Assembly: GCA_036169595.1 (NCBI GenBank)
Contig: CM069768.1
Coordinates: 3,207,501-3,265,000 of the forward strand
Direction of reading: 5' to 3'
DNA: 57,500 bases
Source: Dictyostelium firmibasis
Lineage: Eukaryota; Evosea; Eumycetozoa; Dictyosteliales; Dictyosteliaceae
Part shown: positions 10,291 to 29,563 of the stretch, one piece after another
How positions within the stretch are numbered: the stretch's first letter is position 1
Layout of the letters: each line of letters begins with the position of its first letter
Position numbers and translations under genes: made by a program
Notes under the pieces: generated by a model
The model's database searches: none
What the model was told of the DNA's origin: nothing
What the model saw: the letters and a program-made list of their open reading frames with translations, nothing else

Positions 10291-11073
10291 TAATTTTTGA
10301 TTAGAAAATAAAATAAAATAAAAACACAATTTAAAAATTTTAAATAAAAAAAAAAAAAATTTAAATTAAAAAAAAAAATACTTTAACTCATAACACTTGT
10401 TTAAAAAAACTACTCTTTTTAATAATTACTTAAAAAAAAAAAAAAACTTTAATTCATAACATTTGTTTACTTGAAATAAATAAAATTTTGGGAAAAATAA
10501 AAAAAAAATTTTAATTAAAAAAAAAAAAAAATAAAAAATAAAAAAAAAAAAAATACCTTTTTAAAACAATTGATGCCCATTTAAAAAATCTTCAAATGAT
10601 CTTGGTGAATCTGATATCGATTGAAATAATGTATAATGATCATTTTATATTTATTAAATCCCAACCGAGATCTAACCAAAACTAAAATTAAAAAAAAAAA
10701 AAAAGAATTGAGTTTTTTTTATAAATATGTGTCGAATCATCCATTTTTTATAATTCCATATCCATTAAAAAGATCTTTAGTTTATTTTTACTTTTTTTTT
10801 TACTTTTCACATATTAACCCTCTTTTGAACTCAAATATTTTAAAAGGATAATTTAAAAAATAAAATATTAAAATAAATGTATATAATCCCATAATACCAA
10901 CAATTTACTAGAAATTTTTGCTCTTTTTTCTTTAAATTATTTTTTTTTATTCGGTTTAAAATTGAAAAATTTATTATTAATTTTTTTTTGTTAATAAAAA
11001 AATATATTTCATTATTCTATTTTATTTTAATTATAATATTTTCACTTTTTTCACTCCAACATTGGGTTTAAAT
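10291..11073. other. Intergenic region downstream of ComC-like gene A
   Basis: It is mostly homopolymer-rich DNA. A short minus-strand stretch at about 10560-10625 reads like coding sequence (FQSISDSPRSFEDFLNGHQLF) but is isolated. From about 10930 the sequence matches the region downstream of gene B, marking the edge of the A/B duplication. Confidence 0.5.
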
Positions 11074-14000
11074 TTATTGTTTATTTTTGAATGACTTTAA
11101 TTTGAAGGCTACAATTTTCATGTTGATTCTATTCTTTTTATAAATAATAATAGCAACTACAAAGATTAAAGCACAACCAACAACTGGTACAACGACAGCG
11201 ACAGGTATTAGCCATTTGTTTTTATTTGATCCATCGTCACTACATGATTGCTTGAAATCAGAACTTACTAATACTGAAAAGTCTGGATCAATTAAACATT
11301 CATTACAATGTGGTAGATTTAATCCAAGTTTAATTGATGATGTTGATGAACTATCATTATTATCTTTTATGATTGCACTTGACATAAAAGTTGCTCTTGA
11401 ATCTGAAATCACTTGATTGATAAAACGACCAACTAATATTTTAGAGTTTTTAGATATTTGAATATAGTTTGATACTTGTTGATTGTTTATTTCTGATGTA
11501 TCGATTGATGCTTCTTTTTTATTACATTCATTATTATTATCGGTTGAATTAGTGTCGACAACAGCTGAATAAAATACTAATTGTAATGTATTTAATGTAC
11601 TTTGATATTGATAATTATTTATTGAAACTGTTAATTTTATAGAGTCTTTTTCTAGAGTGAATGTTGTTGTTCCAAATGTAAAATTCTTATTTTCATTTTT
11701 AATCTCTTCGATCATGTATGTTATTGTACATGTGTTATTTATTAATGTTTGTGAAAATTTAAATTTATTTAATTCTGTATTATTACTATCGATTGACCAA
11801 TTTCTATTTAATTGATGTGAAATAATGATTGAACCATCGAATGAAATTTCATTTAATGATAATATCGATATTTCATATTTTGTATCTTGATTATTTAATT
11901 CTACTTGACCTGTTTTATTATTAACTGTTGAATTTGTTGAAGGTTGTGGTGATATTGATATTAACATACTACAATCGAATCCTGTAAATTTATTATTACA
12001 TTCACATTCACCTGTATTGCTATTACATTTACCATTATTTGTACCTGAACAATTATTTGGACATGTTTTAATTTGATTTTGATAATTAAATAATCCATTA
12101 CCAATGAATAAAACATTTGTATGTTTTGTATTTATAATTTTAATATTTTTTGTACCTGTACCTGAACCTAAATTACATTTGATTGTTGATTTATTGATTG
12201 ATGTAACTATACAATCTAATTGACCTATAATAACTGTATAAGATGATAATGTATGTGTACCATCATAATCATTACCAAACCATCCATCGATTGAAACTTC
12301 ACCACCATCATTTGAACATGGAGTTACTGAAGTGATGTAATGTGATGGAATTGAACAATCTTCACCTTGTAAACCTACAGTGCAACTACAAATACCAGTT
12401 TGATTGTTACAAATACCATTTCCAATTGGTTCACTGCAACCAGAGTTACAAGGATTGAATGGTAATGAACAATCTGAACCTTGGTGATTAGATGTGCACT
12501 TACAGACTCCTGTTGTTTTATCACATCTACCTGATAATGAATTGGTACAATTATTTGGACACTCTAAAAAATAACATTGATTTATTACAGAATTACAAAT
12601 ACCACCAAGAGAAGCGCAATCTGATGTACAATTAGTAATTCCTGTTGTTTGGTTTAAGTATGCATAAAATGTAGTTGTTAAAACTGTTAAATTATAATAA
12701 TAATAATCATTTACATTAATAGTAATTTTCGATAATGTATTTGAGTTAAAGTTGAATGATTGGATCATTATACATTTAACTTGAAAGAAAGTAGCGGAGT
12801 GAGTAACACATTGATAATTATCTACTAAAATGTTAAATGATGATTTATTATAATTGAAGAATGAACCATCAATGGTTAGTTGTCTTGAAATGATTGTTGG
12901 TGTTATTTTATCGACTATTGGCGCTTTTTGAATTGTAGATACTCTGTATGTTTGACCTGGACCAATAAATGTTATATCTAAATATGTATTTATATTAACT
13001 GCCGCTTGGTGGGAAAAAAATAGTTCAGAAGGTGTTATTACCTCAAAAAACATTGATGTTCGAAAATCCAAATTTGAAAAACCTAAATCTTGGCCATATA
13101 AATAAAGATTAACAAAATCATAAATGTTTGGTGGCTTTTCATATCTTAAATTTGGAATTAATGTTGTACAGGGTGGTGGTGGACTTATGTTTGAAAAATT
13201 ATTTCCATTTTTATTACCAATCCAACTATAAACAAAATAGCTATTAAAATGGCAAGTGAAACATGATGGCAATGGGCCTGAGAGTTGATTGTAGTCGACC
13301 ATGAGTTTACTGGTGCACCACGATGAATCTACACTTCCTTTCAATTTATTTCTTTCAAACTGAGCATTTTTACAACCTATATTCTTCCATTGTGAGAAAT
13401 TCCCAACTATATTATTATTACTAAAATCAACATTGGAGATATGTGGGTAGTTTATAAAGAATTCACCAATATCCGAATAATTAACACCTCTATTATTTGT
13501 TGTGGTTAATGAAAAAGTATTAAGAGATTTTGGTAATATTAATGGTAGTTTACCACCATTAATATTGAATCCACTTAAATCTCCTTTAATAATTAAATTA
13601 GTCATTGATGTCAAATTCGATAAATCTACCTTAATTGTTGTTAAAATTTCTGTTCTATCTCCATAAAAAAATCTATATATAATAATAATAAATTAAACTT
13701 TTTTTAATATATTTATGTATATAAATGTTTTATATATTTCTTTTTTGAATAAAAATATTAAAACTTACATATCCTTAATACTATTATTTTTAGGTATTGA
13801 ACTAAATTGATTAAAGTCAATTGATCCATTTTTTACATCAAAAACTAATGATTTAATATTTTTTAATGTTTGAATATATTTATAACCTTGATTTGGAGGA
13901 GAGTATGAATAAATTGAAAATGATTCATATCCAATATTATCCATATTTGGAAAATCATTAATATTAACCGAAAAGATTTGTGGTTTCATATATATTAATC

Positions 14001-14108
14001 CATTACTGCTATCTGGGTAGTCATTAATCAATTGAATACTATTATTGTCTATTCTATCTTTAAAATTAAATGTACTTTTTTTTATTTATAATAAAAATAA
14101 TAATTGTT

Positions 14109-14186
<78 letters not shown>

Positions 14187-14921
14187 TATAATAATAATAA
14201 ATTATAATAATAATAATTATATAAATAAAGAGAAAATACTAACAATGAATTTAAACTTTTAAGACTTGATAAATTAATTGAAGCATTAATTTGTGATTGG
14301 ACTTCATTAATAAAAATTGAATCAAAAGTTGAAGCTACTTGTGATAAAAACATTTGTGTATAGTTTGTAGTACAATTAGAAAATGAAACTTTGGAAAGAG
14401 TTGGAAATGGTCCCTGTAAAAGATTATTTGAAATCTGAAAATTTTTAAAATTAATTGATTTAATCATTGAAAAACATTGAATATCTTCTAATATCACTAC
14501 ATATGAATTTATTGATGTAATACTAGTTGATTTTATGATGTCATGTTTAGGGTAAAATTAATATTAGCGAATATATTTTTTTTTTTTTATTTGTTTTTTT
14601 TTTTTTTCCCATACTCACATTAAATCAGATACAAATGATTCATTTTTTACAGTGGAACATATAATATTCTCTGATATACAATAGTTTGTGGAATTATATT
14701 TTGTTGTCAATCCAACTTTTGAAAAAAAATCATCAAGGCATGTCGCTATATGTTGGAGAAAAAAAAAAAAACAATAAACTTGAGTTAATATCCTGAATTT
14801 GGAAATATTTCAAAAAAAATAATATAAAATAAAACATACCTTCTGTAGAATTTAATAATTGGGAAAAAGTTTTATTTAAAAAAAATAAACATATAAAAAA
14901 ATATAAAACAAAATTTTTCAT
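11074..14921 (-). CDS. ComC-like LRR/EGF/TIG membrane protein, gene A (1123 aa)
   Basis: Complement of join 11074..13672, 13769..14053, 14244..14522, 14619..14745, 14840..14921; all phases agree. Exon 1 encodes a signal peptide (MKNFVLYFFICLFFLNKTFS). Exons 2-5 give an LRR-like ectodomain that includes a GPLPSCFTCH motif. EGF-like repeats follow at about 600-700 (CPNNCTN, GICNNQTGICSC), then an IPT/TIG domain at about 704-787, another EGF-like repeat at about 795-830, the C-terminal ectodomain, one transmembrane helix at about 1077-1101 and a 17-residue basic tail. The layout is that of Dictyostelium ComC-family surface proteins, thought to act in cell-cell communication or adhesion; the role of this copy is unknown. 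Intron 3 carries a (TTA)n tract on the sense strand. Gene B is its closest relative. Confidence 0.88.
14110..14190. repeat. (AAT)n microsatellite in intron 3 of gene A
   Basis: A pure trinucleotide run lies between exons 3 and 4, reading (TTA)n on the coding strand. Genes B and E carry the same repeat in the same intron. Confidence 0.9.
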
Positions 14922-15060
14922 TTTTTTTCTTATTTTTAATAAAAAAATAATAATAAAAAAAAATAAAAAAAAAAACCACTAGTTTTTTTAAAAAGAAAAA
15001 AAAATAAAAAAAATAAAAAAAAATCTATACCAACCCTGTCTTATTGTATGTAAAGTTGTT

Positions 15061-15103
15061 GGGGAAACCTAAAAACTCAATATAAACATGAGACGGTTTT
15101 TTA
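15061..15103 (-). promoter_or_regulatory. Conserved upstream block shared by genes A and B
   Basis: About 140 bp upstream of the gene A start, a 43-bp block beginning GGGGAAACCTAAAAACTC on the plus strand and continuing with ACATGAGA and GGTTTTTT is matched at 29221-29263 upstream of gene B with about four differences. It stands out from the low-complexity flanks. It may be a promoter element, or simply part of the duplicated segment. Confidence 0.4.
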
Positions 15104-15541
15104 TAACGATAAAAATATTATAATAATTTGAAATGTACATCACAAAAATAAGTTTTTTGAAAGATTTTTTGCAAGAGATTTTTTTTAATCAAAAAAAAAA
15201 AAATAAAAAAAAAAATAACATTTTTTTTTTTAAATTTTTTTGTTAAAATCATATTGTTTGCATTATAGCGAGAGACTGTTCTTTCTTTCAAATATAAATA
15301 TACATATTTTGTTTTTTTGAAAATATAGTTCATCAAGTAGAGTAAATCAACAATTTTTTAAATTAAATTAAATAAAATTCCAATATATTTAATTTGGAAA
15401 AAACTAGAAAGATCAAAAAAACAAACCCCTCTTTAAAGATATCAAAAAAAAATGAAATTTAAATAAAATATATTTTTTTTTTTTTGTTTTTAAAAACTTA
15501 ATTTTGCATTGTTTGAATTTTTAAAATTGATAGTTTTTTAA

Positions 15542-16512
15542 ATGATCATTTTCCAGTACCTTCTCCTTATGAAAATAAATATTGTTACATATGAGGTTGG
15601 GTGTAATTTGATAAATGGTCAAGTTATATGGATATGTGGACCATTCAAAGGTAAATCAAATGATTTTTGTAATTTCAAGAATACACTTTCAAAAATACCA
15701 ATGAGACCAGGCGAAAAATACGTCGCCGATAATGGTAAGGCTTTATTTTAAAATTATCATTATAATTATCATATTAATCATATTATTCAACTTTAAATAT
15801 AGGCTATGTTGGTGACCCAAGAATTTTAACTTTAAAAAAAAAACCAATAGGTGGAGAGTTACAAGGTGTTGACATATTAAAAAATAATTGGATAAAAAGA
15901 CACAGAATAATAATTGAAAATGTGTTTTCTGTTTTTAATAACTTTAGATTCAAATCACAACGATGGTTACCTAATTCACCACTTAGAAGACACAAATTGT
16001 CATTTTATTTTATAATTTACTTACACAACATCTCAATTAGTATGTACAAAAGTGGTAGAGCTGAAGAAATAATTAAAGAGTTGAATGGTACAACAGATGG
16101 TATTGGGTACAAAGATGAAGATGAAGATGAAGATGAAGATGAAGATGAAGATGAAGATGAAGATGAAGATGAAGATGAAGATGAAGATGAAGATGAAAAT
16201 GAAAATGAAAATGAAAATGAAAATGAAAATGAAAATGAAAATGATGATGATGAAAATGAAGCTTTTCTTTTAAATTTTAACAACCACAATAAAAATGAAA
16301 ATGAAAATGAAAATGAAAATGAAAATGAAAATGAAAATGAAAATGAAAATGAAAATGAAAATGAAAATGAAAATGAAAATGAAAATGAAAATGAAAATGA
16401 AAATGAACCTAAGACTGTTTATGAATTAGAAATGGAAATTCAAAAATTGAAATCTTTTATTGAAAATAGTAAAAATAAAACCAATAAAATTTTTTGCCAA
16501 ATTAAAAAATAA
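15542..16512 (+). pseudogene. Harbinger/PIF-type (DDE_Tnp_4) transposase relic with acidic repeat tail
   Basis: The readable part joins 15542..15734 and 15803..16512 across a 68-nt intron (300 codons). It contains VTYEVGCNLINGQVIWICGPFKG, then PGEKYVADNGYVGDPRI with the second catalytic Asp, and a later HRIIIENVFSVFNNFRF segment with the Glu, in the order typical of DDE_Tnp_4 transposases (HARBI1 relatives). The region that should hold the first Asp is out of frame: codons for FPVPSPYENKYCY lie at about 15550-15588 and run into a stop, so a frameshift or small deletion separates them from VTYEVG. No terminal inverted repeats or DNA-binding partner gene are seen. The C-terminal half is two long hexanucleotide expansions giving Asp-Glu and Asn-Glu runs (about 16115-16255 and 16290-16405). 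Either a decayed transposon or a recruited host gene is possible; decay is more likely. Confidence 0.7.
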
Positions 16513-16631
16513 AAAAAAAAAAAATTGCGCCACCTGCCATGAAAATGAAAATGTTATGTTATTATGTGAGGTGATTGTGAAGTGAATTGTATTTCTTATG
16601 TGGTGAGGAATTATTACTTTTTTTTTTTAAT

Positions 16632-19858
<3,227 letters not shown>

Positions 19859-20628
19859 TGTCGGTTAAGTTTTCTATGAGAAAGAAAAAATAAAAATGAA
19901 AAAGAAAAAGAAAGAGAGAGAGATAAAGAGAAAAAATAATCTAAAGTTGATATAACTATATCTTCAAATGTGTTTAAAAAATTATAACTTTAGTGTGTGA
20001 GAAAATTAATAAAAATAAAAGTAAATAAAAATAAAAATAAAAATAAATAAAAAAATTTTTTTTCAAAAATAAAACTAAAATTAAATAAAAAAATAAAAAA
20101 ATAATTTTAATTTTTTACAAATTAAATTTTTTATCAAAAAATTTAGGTGACCTAAAATCCCAAAAATGCAAGTTGGAATTTCCTTGCTAATAAACTATTC
20201 TTTGAATCTCAATTTTTTTTTTTTTCAAACATCCCAAGCTCTTTCTGTGTTTAAATGTTATATATTTATCAAATCTTTAATTGTTCAAATAAAAAATATT
20301 TAACGAAAATAGTAACACTTTTTATTATTTTTTTTATTTTTATTTTTTTTATTTTGGTAATATTTTATATTGTTTTAGAAAATTAATATTGGAACCATTG
20401 AAATGAGTTAAAAGTTTGAATATTATAAATTTGTCCTTTACTCCTTTATATAATTTCCTCAAAAATAATGAAAAATAAAAAAAATGTAAATGGAAAAAAC
20501 ATTGTTTTTCAAACACTTGTTAAATTTTTTTTTTTTTTTTTTTTTTTTTGTGGCAATGGATTAAATACATAAATACTATTTTACAATTGTTTATTTTTCA
20601 CTTTTTTTTTTTTTTTCCCTTTTGGTTT

Positions 20629-20657
<29 letters not shown>
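19859..20657. other. Intergenic region upstream of Argonaute
   Basis: It is a purine-rich leader followed by A+T-rich DNA with T runs, which presumably contains the Argonaute promoter. No other feature is recognisable. Confidence 0.55.
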
Positions 20658-20659
<2 letters not shown>

Positions 20660-21258
20660 ATTCTTTCCAAAATTTGATACCAATCTTTTTTAGAATATCT
20701 TTTTTAGCGCCATTATTCGATGGTCGATTTGGAGGTGATAATTGTTGTGATGGGTTGGTTGGTGATGTATTAGTTGTTGAAGTTGAAGAGTATTGTGGAG
20801 GGGATTGTGGTTGATCAACACTATTGTATGAATTTGTTGAGCCAGAAGATGAACTGGATAAATCTTGAGATGATACTGTTCTGGGTGGTTGAGATGAATT
20901 TACATTTTCATGAACACTAACAGGTCTAGATCTACTACCTCCAATTTGAACCGATGGCTGTGAACTATCAGAGGTAATGGCATTATGGAAATCATTAACT
21001 GGTTGCGGTGATAATATTGGAGATTTCATTTCATTTTGACCACCACCAACACTATAACGTTTATTTATTGGACTATTATTACCACTATTTGACGCTGTTG
21101 TAGATGGACTACCATTATTATTGTTGTTTGGATTATGAATACAAACGAAATCAAAGGACATACCAAGTTTTTGAAATTTTTCTTTGGCTTCTTTTAATGC
21201 AGAAAGATTATTTTGATCATCAGAGGATTCACGATAACCTAAAGGCCAGACATAACCT

Positions 21259-21308
21259 AAAGTTGGGGTATTTATATGTCTGGCCAGACATATAAATACC
21301 CCAACTTT
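21259..21308. repeat. Perfect 50-bp palindrome inside the cyclase-like pseudogene
   Basis: The two 25-base halves are exact reverse complements with no spacer; the centre is TGG/CCA at 21281-21286. An 11-base phrase (GGCCAGACATA on the plus strand) is present in the palindrome and again at 21244-21254, so the palindrome appears to have arisen by a local template switch that copied neighbouring sequence in reverse. It lies between parts of the coding-like sequence that are in different frames. Confidence 0.9.
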
Positions 21309-21659
21309 GATGACTATTACCATATACGAATCCATTAGTCTGATCCATTTTCGATAATACCTCTGCATAGTATTTCAATGGTGTAGATGAATCACCATTA
21401 TTACCTAAAACACGTATACCAATTGAATACGCTTCAGCCTGTAAGTTCCAATCTGGTAAATTTTGTGTTGATGATTCACTATTGCTATTAAATTATTTAT
21501 TTTTACTACTAACATTATCGAATGAAACTTGTAATGAAACGTATGAACACCATGAATCTAGTGTTTTTGAACAGTCATGTAATGAAATTTTACTTTGAAC
21601 GAATAGACATAACATTGCTTCTCTCTTCTCCAGAGTAAAGCCTTATCCGGATTTTTTTT

Positions 21660-21801
21660 TTAAAAAAGTACGGAGTTAGGATTGAGGACGATCCATCCAT
21701 CATTTTATAATTATAGGATTTGGTGGATTTTAAAAAAAACTAATAAATTTAAACAAATTTACAAATTGTATTTTTTATAATTTTTGACAGTTAACAGAAA
21801 A

Positions 21802-21832
<31 letters not shown>

Positions 21833-22285
21833 ATATATTATCAATTGGCGCCATTAAATATTTAAAAATTATGTTGTGAAAAAGAAATTAATTATTATTT
21901 TCAAAAAAAAAAAAAAAAAAAATAAATTATTGTCAAACATAACTCTTATTATAAAAATTTTGTTGTATATTACATTTTTTTTTTAATAAAAAGTTGAATT
22001 CAGTGAAAACAAGCAAAAACACCTTTTATCTTGTTTTTTTGGGATTATTGCAAAAAAAAAAAAAAATTTTCAACTTTTTTCATGATTTTGCAGATTTTTT
22101 AATAAAAAAAAAATTGTTTTTTATTGTTAATATTAATTTATAATTTTTTTATTTTATAATTTTTTTTTTATATTTTGAAAATTTATTATTATTTGAGTTT
22201 GATGTTAACAAAATCACTAATTAATATTGAAAAAAAAAATGGATTTTTTTAAAAAATAATTCGGAGTAATAAATAAAATTGTTGG
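21660..22285. other. A+T-rich spacer between the two pseudogene blocks
   Basis: Homopolymer-rich DNA with no coding signal and no recognisable element ends. It either replaced the missing coding sequence or is decayed beyond recognition. Confidence 0.5.
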
Positions 22286-22659
22286 ACGGACGAGGATGGC
22301 TGAAAATTACACGGACCATCCAAAGGTCGGATTAAGTAAAACTCTACTCTTCTCTAACATATCTAAGTTACATGAAAAAAATTTAGTTGCAGAGTCCTGT
22401 CTAACAGCTGCCTTTGCTAAAGTTCTTAACTTTGGTTTACTTGCACCACTTGAGTTATCTTTGGGTGTTGGTGGTTCAAGTCCCAAATATTTCAATGTAT
22501 TTAATAGATGATAGGATGCTAATCTAAATCTACCTACATTAAATAATGCTAAGCCCAATTTTCTCGTTATAGATATAATTTCAATTGGTACTTTTTTAAA
22601 TCCTAAACCAACTAAATCCGCTAAAGTTGGTGGATTATTTATTGTATTAATATATTCAT

Positions 22660-22701
<42 letters not shown>

Positions 22702-22869
22702 ACGATTTATTAATAAGGAAAAGAAGGGACTAATAAATGGTTCTCAATTGTTTTCAATTTATTTTTTCTAAAAAAAAGAATCAACTACAAATACCCTTAT
22801 GGTATTAAATGATGGTGTTGGTGATGATTCAAACAAAAAAACACTATCGAAAATAAAAAAAATTATTTT

Positions 22870-22892
22870 TTAATAATAATAAAAAAAAAAAA

Positions 22893-22969
<77 letters not shown>

Positions 22970-23170
22970 CTGAAATAGTAAAATTCTTCAATATTTTTAA
23001 GGGTTAGAATATTGTTATAACCTCCTGTTGGTACTATAAACGAAATGTATTTTAAAATTTGAACATTGGATATTATCCATATTATATCATTAATTTTTAA
23101 TATTAATGTCTCACATTTTAAAATTTTACAATTCACAGGTAAATCATTGATCAATTGGACTATACACCAT
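22870..23170 (-). pseudogene. ComC-like exon-4 fragment next to an (AAT)n tract
   Basis: Minus-strand codons read LINDLPVN, then VPTGGYNNILTLKNIEEF, matching exon 4 of the intact ComC-like genes (compare EPTGGYSNIPTLRNIE in gene D). An (AAT)n run at about 22893-22967 follows directly. No other exon is attached, so this is an isolated relic. Confidence 0.75.
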
Positions 23171-23639
23171 TTCTCAATGGTTTAGGATAATGATGAGAAG
23201 TGAAAAAAATTGCCCAAAATTAAAAAGTATTTTTTTATTAAAATAGAGTTTTTTTTCTTTTTATCTAATGAAAAATCTTCTTGATTTATCTTTTTTTTTT
23301 AATTTTTTTTCCCAAAATTTTTTTTATTCAAAATAAACAAGTGTTATGAATTAATGTATTTTTATATTAAAATAGAGTTTTTTTTTTTAAAACAAGTGTA
23401 ATGAATAAAAGAATTTTTTTTTTTTTAATTAAAATTATTTTTTTTAATTAAAATTTTCTTTTTATTTCCCCAAAATTTTATTATCCAAAAGTATTTTTTT
23501 TTTTTTTAATATAAATTCAATTATATTTTTTTAATTTAAATTTTTTTATTTTTTTTAATTAAAATATTTTAATTGTGTTTTTATTTTATTTTATTTTTTT
23601 AAATCAAAATATTTTTTTTTTCCCAAAAATTTTATTTAT

Positions 23640-24640
23640 TCAAAGTAAACAAGAGTTATGAATTATTATTATTAAAGGTAATTATTTTATTGAATATCAA
23701 AAAAATAATAATTATATTTATAATAATAATAATAATTATAAATGTATTAAATAAATAAAATAATAAAATTTGTAATTTTATCACAGACTATATTACCATG
23801 TGTGTTTTTATATATAAAATAAACCTCAATCTTTTTTAAAAATAAAATAAAATTGTGTAGCATCTGATTGTGTGTTGGGTTCAGAATATATAATCTTAAA
23901 CGAGGATGAAGTGGGGGTATTATTCCGAAGATCTGTAGATAGTGGGGCTATCATGGATCATTAGGGGTGGAATTTATAATTCCATTGGAGGGTCGGTGTT
24001 CACAGATTCATCATGAGTGGGATGTAAAGGGAGGTAAATAAACCTTATCGTCCTTCACGTTGACGATGATACCTGTTTTCACCAGAGCATTGGTTGTGAT
24101 CCATTTAGTTATTGTACATACATAACTATCTAAAACCCAAATGTTCAGTTTTGTGCCGAATTTTGGGGGATTAATTCCTCGTCCACCAAGGTGGATTGAC
24201 GTATTCCCCATAACTCTTTACCACTTGGGTTTAAGATAATATATTCGACCTAAAGAATTCTTCACACGACGTTGTTATTTCTCTTTTATATTTTAAAAAG
24301 AATTTGTTTATTTTAATGTATAAATAATTTTCAATTGGGCAAAAGGTAAGTAATTTCAATAAAAAAAGCATTATTTACTATTTTATTTTTTGATTAATTT
24401 CAATACATTTTCCACCCCTTGCTGTATGTTTTTTTGTTTTTATTGTATATAAAGTGATTAATTGGTTATTTTAAAATATAATTTAATACCAATTAAATAA
24501 ATTATATTATAAACTTCACCTTTTATTTTAATAAAATGGGATAAATTTTGTGATTAAAATACACATAAATATATATTCAATTATTTAAAATTTTTTACGA
24601 TTATATTTAGTTACATCTTTAAAATTATACACCACAAATG
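23640..24640 (-). repeat. Dispersed repeat, copy 2 (inverted relative to copy 1), with 66-codon frame
   Basis: It reads as the reverse complement of copy 1 over about 1 kb, most closely over about 23860-24300. The frame at 24011-24211 begins with ATG (MGNTSIHLGGRGINPPKF) and ends VYLPPFTSHS. A weaker match extends down to about 23280. It sits just beyond the 3' end of ComC-like gene B, as copy 1 sits beyond the 3' end of gene A, but in the opposite orientation. The class of element is undetermined. Confidence 0.7.
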
Positions 24641-24840
24641 ACCGATTTAGTTTATATTAAATCTTCACACAGAATGAATCGGTTGAAAAATACTCTTTTT
24701 TCTTAATTTTTAGTCGACGGCAGGTTGTGAAGATTTCAGGTGGTATATATCAAAATCTTCCCACAATTTTTTGTGTGTATAAATTAATTTTTAAATACTA
24801 AATTTTTTATGACCCCCACTTAACACTGTGAAAAAACCCA

Positions 24841-25010
24841 CGGCAGGGGGAGAAGATCATTTGCAGTGATTTTAACCTATTATAGTCCTCAAACAACACG
24901 ATTTAGGAATTCCAATAGTAAAAAGTCGAAAAATAACAACATTAAAAACGGATTCAACAACAGCGCCAGTAGCAACAGTAACAAAAACAATTTACAAGAA
25001 ATCTATGGTC
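24841..25010 (+). pseudogene. Coding-like fragment of unknown origin
   Basis: A stretch of mixed composition reads VILTYYSPQTTRFRNSNSKK, followed by an Asn/Lys/Ser-rich segment and NNLQEIYG. It has Dictyostelium-like codon use but no start, splice context or partner exons. It is probably an exon fragment left by rearrangement. Confidence 0.3.
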
Positions 25011-25190
25011 TTTTTATTTCAACTTATTTTATTTTATTCGGTTTAAAATTTTTCAATTTTATTATTATTATTTTTTGTGAATAAACAAAATAAAAAAACA
25101 ATATTATTTCATTATTCTATTTTATTTTAATTAATTTTAGAATTTTTTCTACACTTTTTTCAATTCAGTATTAGGGTGTTGGGTTGAAAT

Positions 25191-29121
<3,931 letters not shown>

Positions 29122-29143
29122 TTTTCTAGCCACTTTATAAAAA

Positions 29144-29175
<32 letters not shown>

Positions 29176-29220
29176 CACAGGTTTTTTAATTAGAAAAAAA
29201 AAAAAAACTATTTCACTTGA

Positions 29221-29263
29221 GGGGAAACCTAAAAACTCGCTATTAACATGAGATGGTTTTTTA
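29221..29263 (-). promoter_or_regulatory. Conserved upstream block of gene B
   Basis: This is the counterpart of the block at 15061-15103 upstream of gene A, about 100 bp before the gene B start. The GGGGAAACCTAAAAACTC portion is identical. Confidence 0.4.
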
Positions 29264-29486
29264 ATGATTAAAATAAAAATAATATTATAATAATTTGAAA
29301 TGTACATCACAAAAATAAGTTTTTTTCGATAGATTTTTTGTCAGAGATTTTTTTATACAAAAAAAAAAAAATTAAAAAAAAAAAAACAAGCTTTTTTTAA
29401 AAATTTTTAAATAAAATCATATTGTTTGAAATTAGTGAGAGGTTTTTTGTTTTCTAAAACAATTCTCCCACTATCTCTTAAATATA

Positions 29487-29563
29487 AACATTTGTTTTTC
29501 AAAGTTAAAATATAAACTCCAAGTTTGTGGAAATATATACTTTAACTTTGAAAAACAAATGTT
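29487..29563. repeat. Perfect 23-bp inverted repeat upstream of gene B
   Basis: The arms at 29487-29509 and 29541-29563 are exact reverse complements around a 31-base loop. The matching region upstream of gene A lacks one complete arm, so the hairpin formed after or during the duplication. Confidence 0.85.

Larger units (their letters stand above)
20658..22640 (-). pseudogene. Broken gene resembling the C-terminal region of ADCY10/sgcA-type cyclases
   Basis: Two minus-strand coding-like blocks lie in the right order. The upstream block (about 22290-22640) reads LGLALFNVGRFRLASYHLLNTLKYLG, a TPR-like segment similar in style to the C-terminal region of soluble adenylyl/guanylyl cyclases. The downstream block (20658 to about 21645) reads through REAMLCLFVQSKISLHDCSK, then WNLQAEAYSIGIRVLGNNG and KYYAEVLSKMD, and ends in a Ser/Pro/Asn-rich tail ..DILKKIGIKFWKE. 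About 640 bp of non-coding A+T-rich DNA separates them, the downstream block has an internal stop near 21507, and a 50-bp palindrome with a frame change interrupts it at 21259-21308. No start is present. The family assignment is inference from the repeat style; the broken state is directly visible. The 3' tail alone keeps an open 236-codon frame. Confidence 0.6.

Noticed and set aside
16017-16289. Minus-strand poly-Ser frame
   Set aside because: It is the antisense of the GATGAA/AATGAA expansions in the transposase relic.
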